64,000 bases of DNA from assembly GCF_018991925.1 (NCBI RefSeq), contig NW_024756914.1, forward strand, positions 4,997,375 through 5,061,374, given 5' to 3'. The notes beneath the pieces are model-generated. The model ran no database searches and was not told the DNA's origin. It saw nothing but the letters and a program-made list of their open reading frames with translations. Every line of letters begins with the position of its first letter. The first letter of the stretch is position 1. A program made the position numbers and the translations under genes. Positions 10,631 to 22,372 of the stretch are shown in pieces. The stretch is from Homarus americanus (Eukaryota; Arthropoda; Malacostraca; Decapoda; Nephropidae).

Positions 10631-12715
10631 TGCAGGGAAGAATCCACTACTTAGGAAAGTAAACTGCAATACTTAGTAGGAAGAACTACTACTATTGGCA
10701 GGAACTACTATTACTACTGGCAGGAGGAACTACTAGCAGGAAGAACTACTACTAGCAGGGAAGAACTACTACTAGCAGGGAAGAACTACTACTACTACTG
10801 GCAGGAGGAACTACTACTAGTGGTGTTGAACTACTTAGCAGGGAAGAAATCCTACTACTAGCAGGAAGAACTACTACTAGCAGGAAGAACTACTACCAGC
10901 AGGGAAGAACTACTACTACTACTGGCAGGAAGAACTACTACTAGCAGGGAAGAACTACTATTGGCAGGGAAGAACTACTACTACTGTCAGGGAAGAACTA
11001 CTACTACTGGCAGGAAGAACTACTACTACTGTCAGGGAAGAACTACTACTACTGGCAGGGAAGAACTACTACTACTGTCAGGAAGAACTACTACTACTGG
11101 CATGTGAAGAACCATACTACTGTCAGGAAGAACTACTACTACTGTCAGGAAGAATCAAGTACTACTGTCAGGGAAGAACTACTACTACTGTCAGGAAGAA
11201 CTACTACTACCGCTAGGAAGAACTGGTTACTACTGTCAGGGAAGAACTACTACTACTGCTCAGGGAAGAACTGCTACTACTGTCAGGGAAGAACTACTAC
11301 TACTACTGTCAGGGAAGAACTACTACTACTGGCAGGAAGAACTGCTACTACTGTCAGGGAAGAACTACTACTACTGGCAGGAAGAACTGCTACTACTGTC
11401 AGGAAATAGAACTACTACTACTGGCAGGGAAGAATCCACTACTACTGTCAGAGCAGAACTACTACTACTATCAGAAGAACTACTGGCAGGAACAACAACT
11501 ACCCTGGCAGGGAACAACTACTACTACTGTCAGGAAGAACTACTACTACTGTCAGGTAAAAGAACTACTACTACTGGCAGGAAGAACTACTACTACTGTC
11601 AGGGAAGAACTACTACTACTGGCGGTGGGAAGAACTACTACTACCTCAGGGAAGAACTACTACTACTGGCAGGGAAGAACTACTACTGTACTACTGGCAG
11701 GAAGAACTACCACTGTACTCATACTGGCAGTGAAGAACTACTACCACTACTGGCAGGAAGAACTACTACCGTACTACTGGCAGGGAAGAACTACTACTAC
11801 TGACAGGAAAAACTACTACTACTGACAGGGAAGAACTACTACTGCTTGTGAAGAACTACTAGTACTGTCAGGAAGAACTAATACCACAAGAAGAACTACT
11901 ACTACTACTAGTCAGGGAAGAACTACTACTACTAAGTCAGGGAAGAACTACTACTACTGTCAGGGAAGAACTACTACTACTGGCAGGAAGAACTACTACT
12001 ACTGGCAGGAAGAACTGCTACTACCGTCAGGGAAGAACTGCCACTACTGTCAGGAAGAACTAATACTACTGGCAGGGAAGAACTACTACTACTGGGTCAG
12101 GGATACTAATACTACCTCAGGAAGAACTACTACTACTGGCAGGAAGAACTACTACCGTACTATCATAGGAAGAACTACTACCGTACTACTGGCAGGAAGA
12201 ACTACTACTACTGACAAGGAAGAACTACTACTACTGACAAGGAAGAACTACTACTGTCAGGTAAAGAACTACTACTGTCAGGGAAGAACTAATACTACTA
12301 CTGTCAGGAAGAACTACTACTACTGTCAGGAAGAACTACTACTACTGTCAGGAAGAACCAATACTCCTGGCAGGGAAGAACTACTACTACTAAGTCAGGA
12401 AGAACTACTACTACTGTCAGGAAGAACTACTACTGTCAGGAAGAACTAATACTACTGGTAGGAAGAACTACTACTCCTGGCAGGGAAGAACTACTACTAC
12501 TGGAGTAGGAAGAACTACTACTACTGTCAGGAAGAACTACTACTACTGTCAGGAAGAACTTCTACTGCTCGTGGAAGAACTACTACTACTGGTGGTGTAA
12601 AGAACTACTTACTGTACTACTGGTAGGGAAATAACTACTACTGTACTACTGGTGCAGGAAAAACTACTACTACTGACAGGAAAACTACTACTACGCCTAG
12701 GAAGGTAAATACTGG
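10631..12715. repeat. GAAGAACTACTACTACTGG array 2
   Basis: Same family as the array at 9013-10287 but longer (~2.1 kb). It begins with units rich in CTAGCAGG and moves to GTCAGG and GGCAGG units, the same progression as array 1. This supports duplication of the whole pyrimidine-linker-array module. Confidence 0.95.
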
Positions 12716-12839
12716 CAGGATGTTATGTGGTCGTTTCTGTGTTAGGTCATCTTGTTTAAGTACTTTTAAAGTTTACCCAGCATTAGACGCCCCCAAGCCG
12801 GTTTTCGCCAAATGATAAATGAACATCTTTAAATTTATC

Positions 12840-13135
12840 CCACCCAAACTAAAACTTATTTTTAACTTAATCCCAATCCTAATCTATTTTAATTTACTTA
12901 TTCCACACTCTAACCTATTCTAATCTAACTTAACTTAATATAGCTAAACTCTAACCTAGTCTAAAAACATTGGGATGTGTGAAATCTAGTGATACATATT
13001 TGTTCAGGTTTATGTTCAAAGGGTTAGGTTAATTTTGGTTAGGTAGTTAGGTTAGGTTAGGTTAGGATTAATAGGTTAGGTTAGGTTAGGTTGTGATAGG
13101 TAAGTTACTTTAGGTTAGATTAGGTTGCTACTTTA
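12840..13135. repeat. Degenerate CCTAA arm followed by TTAGG arm
   Basis: CTAACCT/TAATCTA-rich sequence at about 12850-12965, a ~60-base spacer, then GGTTAGGTTAGG sequence at about 13020-13130. The motif is the arthropod telomere repeat in opposite orientations. The flanks 12716-12839 and 13136-13447 show no gene. Confidence 0.7.
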
Positions 13136-13447
13136 GGTTGTACCAATCTCCTTTTATGTTAGTTTGCTGTACCTTAAGTTAGTTACAGATTAGGTTAATT
13201 TACTTCAGTTTCTAGGTGTGAGTTTAGGTCAGATCAGGCCAACAGGTATACTACACAGGTCATGACCCGGGTTACTTCTGGTCGTTATTTGGCAATGTTT
13301 AATTACTGGTCTTGTTCTTGGTTCCGACACTAACTCAGGTGTATACTGCTCTACCTTGACGTTGATTAAACTGACTCGGTGGAAATAAAGCATGATATTT
13401 TTATACCTAGAGTCTCGGGGCTGGAGGTCGTGACGTTTATACCATGG

Positions 13448-14465
13448 AGTGTAGTGGGTGTAGTGTGGCTTTTTATACAGGGTGGTGTGGCTTTTTACAG
13501 GGTGTGTGTGTGGCTTATTTTATACAGGGGTGTAGTGTGGCTTGTTTATACAGGGTGTAGTGTGGCTTGTTTATACAGGGTGTAGTGTGGCTTGTTTATA
13601 CGAGGTGTAGTGTGGCTTGTTTATACAGGGTGTAGTGCCCTTATTTATACAGGGTGTAGTGTGTGGCTTGTTTATACAGGATGTAGTGTGTGGCTTTGTT
13701 TATACAGGGTGTAGTGTGGCTTGTTTATACAGGATGTAGTGTGGCTTGTTTATACAGGGTGTAGTGTGGCTTGTTTATACAGGGTGTAGTGTGGTTTGTT
13801 TTATACAGGGTGTAGTGTGGCTTGTTTATACAGGGGTGTAGTGTGGCTTGTTTATACAGGGTGTAGTGTGGCTTGTTTATACAGGGTGTGTAGTGTGGCT
13901 TTGTTTATACAGGATGTAGTGTGGCTTGTTTATACAGGGGTGTAGTGTGGCTTGTTTATACAGGGTGTAGTGTGGCTTGTCAGCAGGGTGTAGTGTGGCT
14001 TGTTTATACAGGGTGTAGTGTGGCTTGTTTATACAGGGTGTAGTGGCTTGTTTATACAGGATGTAGTGTGGCTTGTTTATACAGGTGTAGTGTGGCTTGT
14101 TTATACAGGGTGTAGTGTGGCTTGTTTATACAGGATGTAGTGTGGCTTGGTGTATACAGAGGATGTAGTGTGGCTTGTTTATACAGGGTGTAGTGTGGCT
14201 TGTTTATACAGGATGTAGTGTGGCTGGATTTATACAGGGTGTGGCTTGTTATACAGGGTGTAGTGTGGCTTGTTTATACAGGGTGTAGTGTGTATTTGTT
14301 TATATAGGGATGGTGGCTTGTTTATACAGGGTGTAGTGTGGCGTGGCTGTATATACAGGGTGTAGTGTGGCTTGTTTATACAGGGTGTAGTGTGGCTGTA
14401 TATACAGGGTGTGGTGTGCTGTAGATACAGGTTGTAGTGTGGCTGTATATACAGTGTAGTGTACC
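13448..14465. repeat. 25-bp minisatellite array
   Basis: About 40 copies of a unit containing TGTAGTGTGGCTTGTTTATA followed by CAGGG, with length variants and a GGATG substitution in several units. Toward the right end units change to GGCTGTATATACAGG. Confidence 0.95.
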
Positions 14466-14539
14466 ATGTTTATGAGAGTGTAATCACGTGGTGTCACATG
14501 ACCTACACACTAAACCTGTTTCATTCTTTTTACTGATTG

Positions 14540-14860
14540 ATAATAATAATCAACGGTTTATTGAAAAGGATGCATCAACCAATAGGCTGAAAAGTACACA
14601 GTGACGTAAATAACTTATTACATACATTGACATAGGAGGGGGGGTAAATCCAAAGCTTTCATTGATAAAGGAAAAGGAACACATGAAGTGACCATCACCG
14701 TATTGTGTACAGTAGCGACAGAGCTGGTGTTGTGCCCATCTGTGCAGCACACGCTGGCCACGTGTTGAGGTAATGGTAAGCAGACACGTGGTGCAGCATC
14801 ACATCTACAGTTGGTGTCATGGGGATCCTCACGTGGTGCCACAGTGCCATAAGGTCACGA
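14540..14860 (-). mobile_element. Possible 3' end of an unidentified minus-strand retroelement
   Basis: On the minus strand an AATAAA signal (TTTATT at 14557-14562) is followed by a short (TTA)n-like tail, and overlapping minus-strand frames span 14550-14943 without simple-repeat character. This resembles the tail of a retrotransposon or processed transcript, but no protein family was recognised. Confidence 0.3.
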
Positions 14861-14914
14861 CGTGGTGTGGTGGTGTGGTGTGGTGTGGTGTGGTGTGGTG
14901 TGGTGTGGTGTGGT
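14861..14914. repeat. (GGTGT)n microsatellite
   Basis: Pentanucleotide run, about 10 copies of TGGTG. Confidence 0.95.
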
Positions 14915-15170
14915 GTTGCAGTTGGATGTGAAGGCCACAACATTACTGGACCCTGGACTGTTCCAACGTGAACTGATTAGCGCCTGCCGCCTGGTGAACA
15001 GCTGATGGCTCTCTCTGGCATCTTAGACCTTACTGGTGGGTGTCAAGTCTACTTGGCCGTGATCCTCAGTTATTGCTGTTTAGTGCTGATTTATCTGATG
15101 TTAAGAAGCACTTGCTTTTATCTTTGTTGCCAATCCGAAGCTGTGTTAGATAGTCCTGACCCTCCGATGT

Positions 15171-15171
<1 letters not shown>
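14915..15171. other. Short single-copy stretch
   Basis: No gene recognised. An open frame from 15005 ends in the (GT)n tract and carries no known motif. Confidence 0.4.

Positions 15172-15218
<47 letters not shown>
15172..15218. repeat. (GT)n microsatellite
   Basis: Uninterrupted GT run. Confidence 0.98.
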
Positions 15219-15220
<2 letters not shown>

Positions 15221-15310
15221 TCAAAAGTCATGTGGGTATAACTATAACTTACTACCGTCAACTCATATCTCCCAAACTTTCAATTGAAATTTCACACCGG
15301 TACAAAAGGT

Positions 15311-16885
15311 GTTGACGGCCGGGTAAAGTGCCAGCAGGTGCCTTCCCCTACAGTTACCTGGCCGGGTGTGAAGTGCCAGTAGGTGCCTCCTCATGTTGAC
15401 GGCCGCGTGAAGTGCCAGTAGGTGCCCCCTCATGTTGACGGCCGGGTGTGAAGCGCCAGTGGGTGCCTCTCATGTTGACGGCCGGGTGTGTAAAGTGCCA
15501 GTAGGTGCCTCTATGTTGACGGCCGGGTGTAAAGTGCGCCAGGTAGGTGCCTTCTGCGTTGACGGCCGGGTGTGAAGTGCCAGTGGTGCCTCATGTTGAC
15601 GGCCGCGTAAAGTGCCAGTAGGTGCCTCTATGTTGACGGCCGGGTGTAAAGTGCCAGTAGGTGCTCTATGTTGATTTGCCGGTGAAGGCGGCCAGTAGGT
15701 GCTTTATGTTGACGGCCGGTGAAGTGCCAGTGGTGCTCTCTCATGCTGACGGCCGGGTGAAGTGCCAGTAGGTGCCTCTCATGTTGACGGCAATGGGTGT
15801 GAAGTGCCAGTAGGTGCCTTCGGCAAGTTGACGGCCGGGTGTGAAGTGCCAGTAGGTGCCTGCTGGACGGCCGGGTGTAAAGTGCCAGTAGGTGCCTCTC
15901 ATGTTGACGGGCCGGGTGAAGTGCCAGTAGGTGCCTCATGTTGACGGCCGGGTGTGAAGTGCCAGTAGGTGCCTCCCTCTATGCTGACGGCCGGGTGTGA
16001 AGTGCCAGTAGGTGCCTCCTCATGCTGACGGCCGGGTGTGAAGTGCTAGTGAGGTGTGCCTCTCCTACGCTGGGACGGCCGGGTGTGAAGTGCTGCAGGT
16101 GCCTCTGCGTTGACGCGGGCCGGGTGAAGTGCCAGCAGGTGCTCTCTCATGTTGACGGCCGGGTGTGAAGTGCCAGTAGGTGCCTCTCATGTTGACGGCC
16201 GGGTGTGAAGTGCCAGTAGGTGCCTTCCGCGTTGACGGGCCGGGTGTGAAGTGCCAGTAGGTGCCTCATGTTGACGGCCGGGTGTGAAGCGCCAGTCGGT
16301 GCCTCTCATGTTGACGGCCGGGTGTGAAGTGCCAGTAGGTGCTTCGACGGCCGGGTGTGAAGTGCCGCAGGTGCCTTCATGTGCTGACGGCCGGGTGTGA
16401 AGTGCCAGTGGGTGCCTCATGTTGACGGCCGGGTGTGAAGTGCCAGTAGGTAAAATTTCCTCATGTTGACGGCCGGGTGTGAAGTGCCAGTAGGTGCCTT
16501 CATGTTGACGGCCGGGTGTGAAGTGCCAGTAGGTGCTTCTCATGTTGACGGCCGGGTGTGAAGTGCCAGTAGGTGCCTCTCATGTTGACGGCCGGGTGAA
16601 GTGCCAGTAAGTGCCCTTTGCTGACGGCCGGGTGTGAGTACAGTAGGTGCCTCGATGTTGACGGCCGGGTGTGGCGCCAGTAAGGCACCTCGTGTTGACG
16701 GCCGGGTGTGAAGTGCCAGTAGGTGCCTCTATGTTGACGGCCGGGTGTGAAGTGCCAGTAGGTGCCTCATGCTGACGGGCCGGGTGTGAAGTGGCCAGTA
16801 GGTGCCTATGTTGACGGCCGGGTGTGAAGTGCCAGTAGGTGCCTCTCATGTTGACGGTACGGGTGTGAAGTGCCAGTAGGTGCCT
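15311..16885. repeat. GC-rich 40-bp minisatellite array
   Basis: About 39 copies of a ~40-bp unit containing GTTGACGGCCGGGTGTGAAG and TGCCAGTAGGTGCCTC. It is much richer in GC and CpG than its flanks. Minus-strand open frames such as GTYWHFTPGRQH arise because the unit can be read through, and they are not supported as protein. Confidence 0.97.
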
Positions 16886-17200
16886 CATAAGCCGACGCGG
16901 CCGAGAGTGCCACTGTCCGACACTCACGTGCCACTGGTCACGTGAGGTGCTCTTACGATGACGTCATTAGCCTTCAGGTCGTTAGCTTGTGTCGTAACTA
17001 TAGTATGAAACAACCATAAGCTGAAGCTCTATACATGCTCTGCTTATCAAATCCACGGCTTATCTATTTAATACTGGAATATATTTGAGTTATACCTGTC
17101 CTCTTTTGTACACCTGTCCCTGTTGTTCACACCTGTCCCCTTTGTGGCACTGTTCAGTCCTTCAGGATACACCTTGACCTGTCTTTTCTAAGACATTTTG
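16886..17200. other. Single-copy-looking gap
   Basis: Contains a TGACGTCA octamer near 16958 and AT-rich DNA. No gene or element was recognised. Confidence 0.4.
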
Positions 17201-17312
17201 ACCTGCAGCGAACACCTGACCTGCAGTGAACACCCGACCTGCAGTGAACACCCGGACCTGCAGTGGAATTCCGGACCTGCAATGATCACCACCCGGACCT
17301 GCAGTGAACATT
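17201..17312. repeat. Short ~18-bp minisatellite
   Basis: About six copies of ACCTGCAGTGAACACCCG with substitutions. Confidence 0.85.
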
Positions 17313-17837
17313 CAACTTACATCAGTGCACAGATTTATTCATACCGTGCACTAAGAGCTTTACGGTGCACAGGTGAGAAGATACAGTGTGCACCTTTAAT
17401 TACCTTCACGAAGCACCTGCGGATGTGAAGACAACGGGAACACTAGTCTTGTGTCAACACCTCTGGGGAACGACTACAGACCGGCGGCGTTATTGTTATT
17501 TTGTACTCCGTCTCCAGCATTCACGCCTTCCTCATCCGTCCGTCTGTCTCCGTCCGTCTCCCCGTTCACGCCTCATCCGTCTGTCTGTCCGTCCGTCCGC
17601 CCGCTCGTGTTAACTTCATATCGTCACAAAACCATTGACTTCCGTTTTATATGTGTTCACTACAATGTTTGTGTTTTATGGTTTGCTTTATATTTGTTTT
17701 ATGTTTGTTTGCGATTTATGTTTGTTTTGTTTGTGTTTTGTTTGTTTTATAATTGTGTTTAGCCAGACTTCCTGTGGTGTTGTTAGAAAAACGCCAAATT
17801 ACAACGAGGTTATTTGTAATTCTGGCGTTAGGGCGGT
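17313..17837. other. Single-copy-looking stretch with a CCGTCTGT patch
   Basis: Mostly unique. A (CCGT)(CTGT) patch lies at about 17535-17608 and a TTTGTTTTATG-rich patch at 17640-17755. Open frames here are short and carry no recognised motif. Confidence 0.4.
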
Positions 17838-17930
17838 GCGGTGAGTGTGAGGTGCGGTCGGCGAGGTGCGTTGCGGGATATTGAGGTGCGGTGCGGGTCG
17901 GTGAGGTGCGGTGAGGTGCGGTGCTGAGAG
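17838..17930. repeat. GGTGCGGTGAGGTGCG repeat
   Basis: Irregular GGTGCGGTGA/GGTGCGGTCGG repeats, GC-rich, about 90 bases. Confidence 0.8.
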
Positions 17931-18012
17931 TGAGACGCTTCCAATACTGGCCAGAAGAGGGCGAGGCGGAAAACCCACTTTGCATACCTTTTATACCTAT
18001 AACTTACAACAC

Positions 18013-18672
18013 GGGACACGGTACACACCCTGGACACGGTACACTCTGGTCATTGCACACTCCTGGTCACGGTACACTCCTGGTTACGGTACACTCCTGG
18101 TCACGGTACACACCCTGGTCACGGTACACTCCCTGGTCACGGCACACTCCTGGTCACGGCACACTCCCTGGTTACGGTACACTCCCTGGTCACGGTATAC
18201 ACTCCCTGGTCACGGTACACTCCCTGGACACGTTACACACCCTGGTCACGGTACACACCTGGTCATCACGGTATTACACTCCCTTGACACGGTACACCCT
18301 GGACACGGTACACTCCTGGACACGTTACACACCCTGGTCACGGTACACACCCTGGTCACGGTACACACACCCTGGTCACGGTACACTCGGTCACGGTACA
18401 CACCTCTGACACGGTACACACCCTGGACACGGTACACACCCTGGACACGGTACACACTTGACACGGTACACACCTCTGGTCATGTTACACACCCAGTCAC
18501 GGTAATACCACCCCTGTCACGGTACACACACTCCTAGGACACAGTACACACCCTGAGCTCACAAGTTGGCTACCACCCTGTCACGGTACACACCTCTGAC
18601 ACGGCACACACCCTGACACGGTACACACACCCTGGTCACGGTACACACCCTGGTCACGGTGCACACCCTGGA
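18013..18672. repeat. 18-bp minisatellite array
   Basis: About 35 copies of ACGGTACACACCCTGGTC with GACACGG and ACTCCCTGG variants. The unit length of 18 keeps frames open (for example RYTPWS on the + strand), so the long open frames here are rejected as genes. Confidence 0.95.
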
Positions 18673-18719
18673 CGTTATTTACTTATCACGTTATTATAAT
18701 AGTGACTGGTACCACTGTA

Positions 18720-19065
18720 CCACACTAGGGAGGTGCTAGTGTGAGGAGGTGTGTGGGAGGTAGTGGTGGTGTGAGGGAGGTGGAGGAGAAGGTGTGTGGG
18801 AGGTGGTGGTGGTGTGAGGAGGTGTGTGTGTGGGAGGAGGAGGTGGAGGTGTGTGGGAAGTTGGTGGTAGTGTGAGGGAGGTGTGTGGGAGGTGGTGCTA
18901 GTGTGAGGAGGAGGTGGAGGTGTGTGGAAGTTGGTGGTAGTGTGAGGGAGGTGTGTGGAGGTGGTGGTGGTGTGAGGAGGAGGTGTGTGGGAGAGGTGGT
19001 AGTGTGAGGAGAGGAGGTGTGTGTGGAGGAGGAGGTATGTGGGAGGTGGTGCTAGTGTGAGGAGG
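18720..19065. repeat. GGAGGTGGTGGTGTGAGG-rich array
   Basis: G-rich irregular repeats of GTGTGGGAGGTGGTGGT and GTGAGGAGG, about 345 bases. Several GG-runs are close enough for G-quadruplex formation on the + strand. Confidence 0.9.
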
Positions 19066-19640
19066 AGGCGTGATAAACTGACGTCACCTGCGTTTATTGC
19101 TTTTCGTTGACGGCGTGATAAACTGACGTCACCTGTGTTTATTGTTATTGACGGCGTGATAAACTGACGTCACCTGTGCTTATTGTTGTTGACTTGGCGT
19201 GATAAACCAAGATCACCTGTAAGTTTATTATTGTTGTTGACGGCGTGATAAACTGACGTCACCTGTGCTTATTGTTGCTGACGGCGTGATATACCGACGT
19301 CACCTGCGTTTATTGTTGTTGACGCGTGATAAACTGACGTCACCTGTGTTTTATTGTTGTTGACGGCGTGATATACTGACGTCACCTGCGTTTATTGCTG
19401 TTGACGGCGTGATAAACCGACGTCACCTGTGTTTATATTGTTAAGCTGACGGCGTGATAAACTGACGTCACCTGTGTTTATTGTTGCTTGGACTTGGCGT
19501 GTGATATACTGACGTCACCTGCGTTTATTGTTGCCACGGCGTGATAAACTGACGTCACCTGTGTTTATTGTTGCTGACGGCGTGATATACTGACGTCACC
19601 TGCGTTTATTGTTGTTGACGGCGTGATATACTGACGTCAC
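19066..19640. repeat. 41-bp CRE-bearing minisatellite, left part
   Basis: About 14 units of a ~41-bp repeat containing GACGGCGTGATAAACTGACG and TCACCTGTGTTTATTG. Most units include the octamer TGACGTCA, the cAMP-response-element palindrome (about 11 intact by eye). The array is interrupted after 19640 by a CR1-like insertion and continues at 21074. Confidence 0.95.
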
Positions 19641-21073
19641 ATGTCCTTAAAACAGGTGTAGTACCAGAATCCTGGAGGATAGCGAATGTAATACCGATTT
19701 TCAAGAAGGGGATAGATCACTATCCTCTAACTACCGCCCAATCAGTCTAACATCAATAGTAGGCAAATTACTGAAGCAATCATTTCAAACTCTATTCGAA
19801 ATCACCTGAGAAGCAACTGATTGATCACGATTCCCAGCTTGGCTTCACAAGCGGACGTTCTTAAGCCTAACTAATTATTAACATTCTTTTCATCAGTTTT
19901 CGAATCGGTGGACGAGGGCACAATTATGATGTGGTATATCTCGACTTTAGCAGCTCTTCGACAGAGTCCCCACGAAAGACTAATTAGAAAGGTGTAGAAG
20001 CACATGGCATCAAAGGTGACATCCTGTAAATGGATTAGGGCGTGGTTACACAGGAGAGGAAACAGCGAGGAGCATTAACGGCACTAAGTCCCATTGGAGC
20101 AACGTCACAAATGGAGTTCTGCTGCTCAGTAATTTGACCATTATTATTTATTATATACATAAACGACATAGATATCGGTAGGCATAGACAGCAAATATTA
20201 AGTAAATTTGCTGATGACACTAAAATAGACGTGTAATTAAATCTGACGAGGACTCTGCAAAACTACAGGAAGATCTAAACAAATTTTCGAATGGTCTGAA
20301 AATGGCAGATGAAATCTAAAGTCGACAAAATGTAAAGTACTCAGTATAGAGATGTAAACAGGGAAACCAGATACCAGATGAACAACGATGCTATAGAGAA
20401 ATCCGACTGCGAGAGAGATTTAGGAGTAATGATAAGTAGGAACCTTAAACCAAGTAAACAATGTGTTTTTTGCTCGTAACAAGGCTAATAAAATACTTGG
20501 GTTCATACAAAGGAGTGTTAGTTACAATACTAGCGAGAGGTCATCCTAAAACTGCATTCTTGTTTTGTGAGGACCCACACCCGGACTACGCAGTTCAGTT
20601 CTGGTCACCGTATTATAGAATGGATATAGAACTCTTGAAAGACCAGAGGAGAATGACAAGACTAATCCCGGGCATTAGGAACCTTGAGAGACAGGTTAAA
20701 GCATCTTAATTTGCACTCCCTCGAGAGACGTAGAGCGAGGGGCGACCTGATAGGAGGTGTATAAGTGGAAGCGCAGGGCTAAACAAAGGGGACATTACAA
20801 AAGGTAATGAAACTATCCAACCAGGAGCGAACCTGTAACAATGGTTTTAAATTTTAGACAAATTTAGATTTAGGCGGAAATCGGTAAACACTGGTTTGGA
20901 AACAGAATAATGGATGAATTGAACAAGCAACAAATACCATCATTAACTCGAATAATCTCTGGATTGTTTTCAAACATAGGTTGAATGATCATGAGCCATA
21001 GGCTGGGTGTAAACGGACTGTTCCAGTATGGGCCAATAGGCCCGCTGCAGTTTCCATTCTTGTGTGTTCTTGT
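19641..21073 (+). mobile_element. CR1-like non-LTR retrotransposon, 5'-truncated and frame-broken
   Basis: Reverse-transcriptase coding sequence read in broken frames. It begins near GVVPESWRIANVIPIFKKG, passes NYRPISLTSIVGKLLE, QLGFTSGRS and YLDFSKAFDRVPHE, and reaches the catalytic FADDT at about 20207-20221. The post-RT region (for example DYAVQFWSPYYRMDIE) and a 3'UTR with CCAGTATGGGCCAATAGGCC follow. The 3' end is CATTCTTGTGTGTTCTTGTG, similar to the ATTCTRTG terminal repeats of CR1 elements. GTCAC flanks both ends (19636-19640, 21074-21078), a 5-bp target duplication. Many small indels break the frame, so it is inactive as written. About 350 residues of coding sequence match the copy at 42460-43426. 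Confidence 0.85.
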
Positions 21074-22372
21074 GTCACCTGTGTTTATTGTTGTTGACGG
21101 TGTGATAAACTGACGTCACCTGTGTTTATTAAGTTGCTGACGGTGTGATAAACTGACGTCACCTGTGTTTATTGTTGTTGACGGTGTGATAAACTGACGT
21201 CACCTGTGTTTATTGTTATTGACGGCGTGATAAACTGACGTCACCTGTGTTTATTGCTGTTAATGGTGTGATAAACTGACGTCACCTGTGTTTATTGTTG
21301 CTGACGGTGTGATAAACTGACGTCACCTGTGTTTATTGTTGCTGACGGTGTGATAAACTGACGTCACCTGCGTTTATTGTTATTGACGGTGTGATAAACT
21401 GACGCCACCTGTGCTTATTGTTATTGACGGCGTGATAAACTGACGTCACCTGCGTTTATTGTTGTTGACGGCGTGATAAACTGACGTCACCAGGCTTATT
21501 GTTGTTGACGGCGTGATAAACTGATCGCCACTCTGTAGTTTATTGTTGTTGACGGGTGATAAACTGACGCGTCACCTGTGTTTATTGTTGCTGACGGCGT
21601 GATAAACTGACGTCACCTGTGTTTATTGCTGACGGCGTGATAAACTGACGTCACCTGTGTTTATTGTTGCTGACGGCGTGATAAACTGACGTCACCTGTG
21701 TTTATTGTTGCTGACGGCGTGATAAACTGACGTCACCTGTGTTTATTGTTGCTGACGGCGTGATAAACCGACGTCACCTGTGCTTATTGCTGTTGACGGC
21801 GTGATAAACCGGACGTCACCTGTGTTTATTGTTGTTGACGGCGTGATAAACTGACGTCACCTGTGTTTATTGTTGCTGACGGCGTGATAAACTGACGTCA
21901 CCTGTGTTTATTGTTGTTGACGGCGTGATAAACTGACGTCACCTGTGCTTTCATTGCTGCTGATCAAGGCGTGATAAACTGACGTCACCTAGTTATTGTT
22001 GTTGACGGCGTGATAAAACTGACGTCACCTGTGTTTATTGTTGTTGACGGCGTATAAACTGACGTCACCTGTATTTATTGTTGCTGACGGCGTGATAAAC
22101 CGACGTCACCTGTGTTTATAGTTGCTGACGGCGCTATAAACTGACGTCACCTGTGCTTATAGTTGCTGACCCGCGTGACAAACTGACGTCACCTGTGTTT
22201 ATTGTTGCTGACGGCGTGATAAAACCGACGTCACTCTGTGTTTATAGTTGCTGACGGTTATAAACTGACGTCACCTTGTGTTTATTGTTGCTGACGGCGT
22301 TATAAACCGGACGTCACCTGTGTTTATTGTTGTTGACGGCGTGATAAAACTGACGTCACCTGTGTTTATTGT
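21074..22372. repeat. 41-bp CRE-bearing minisatellite, right part
   Basis: About 32 further units of the array at 19066-19640. Roughly 23 units keep TGACGTCA; the rest have CGACGTCA, GGACGTCA or small indels. Left and right parts share the same consensus, and removing the CR1 insertion plus one GTCAC restores a continuous unit. Confidence 0.95.

Noticed and set aside
15628..16927. Minus-strand frames with repeated HFTPGRQH or TRPST motifs
   Set aside because: They arise from the 40-bp array, change frame with each length variant, and have no flanking exon signals.
20035..20220. Minus-strand frame inside the CR1 copy, with a related one at 42436-42687
   Set aside because: Both are antisense shadows of the reverse-transcriptase sequence around FADDT.
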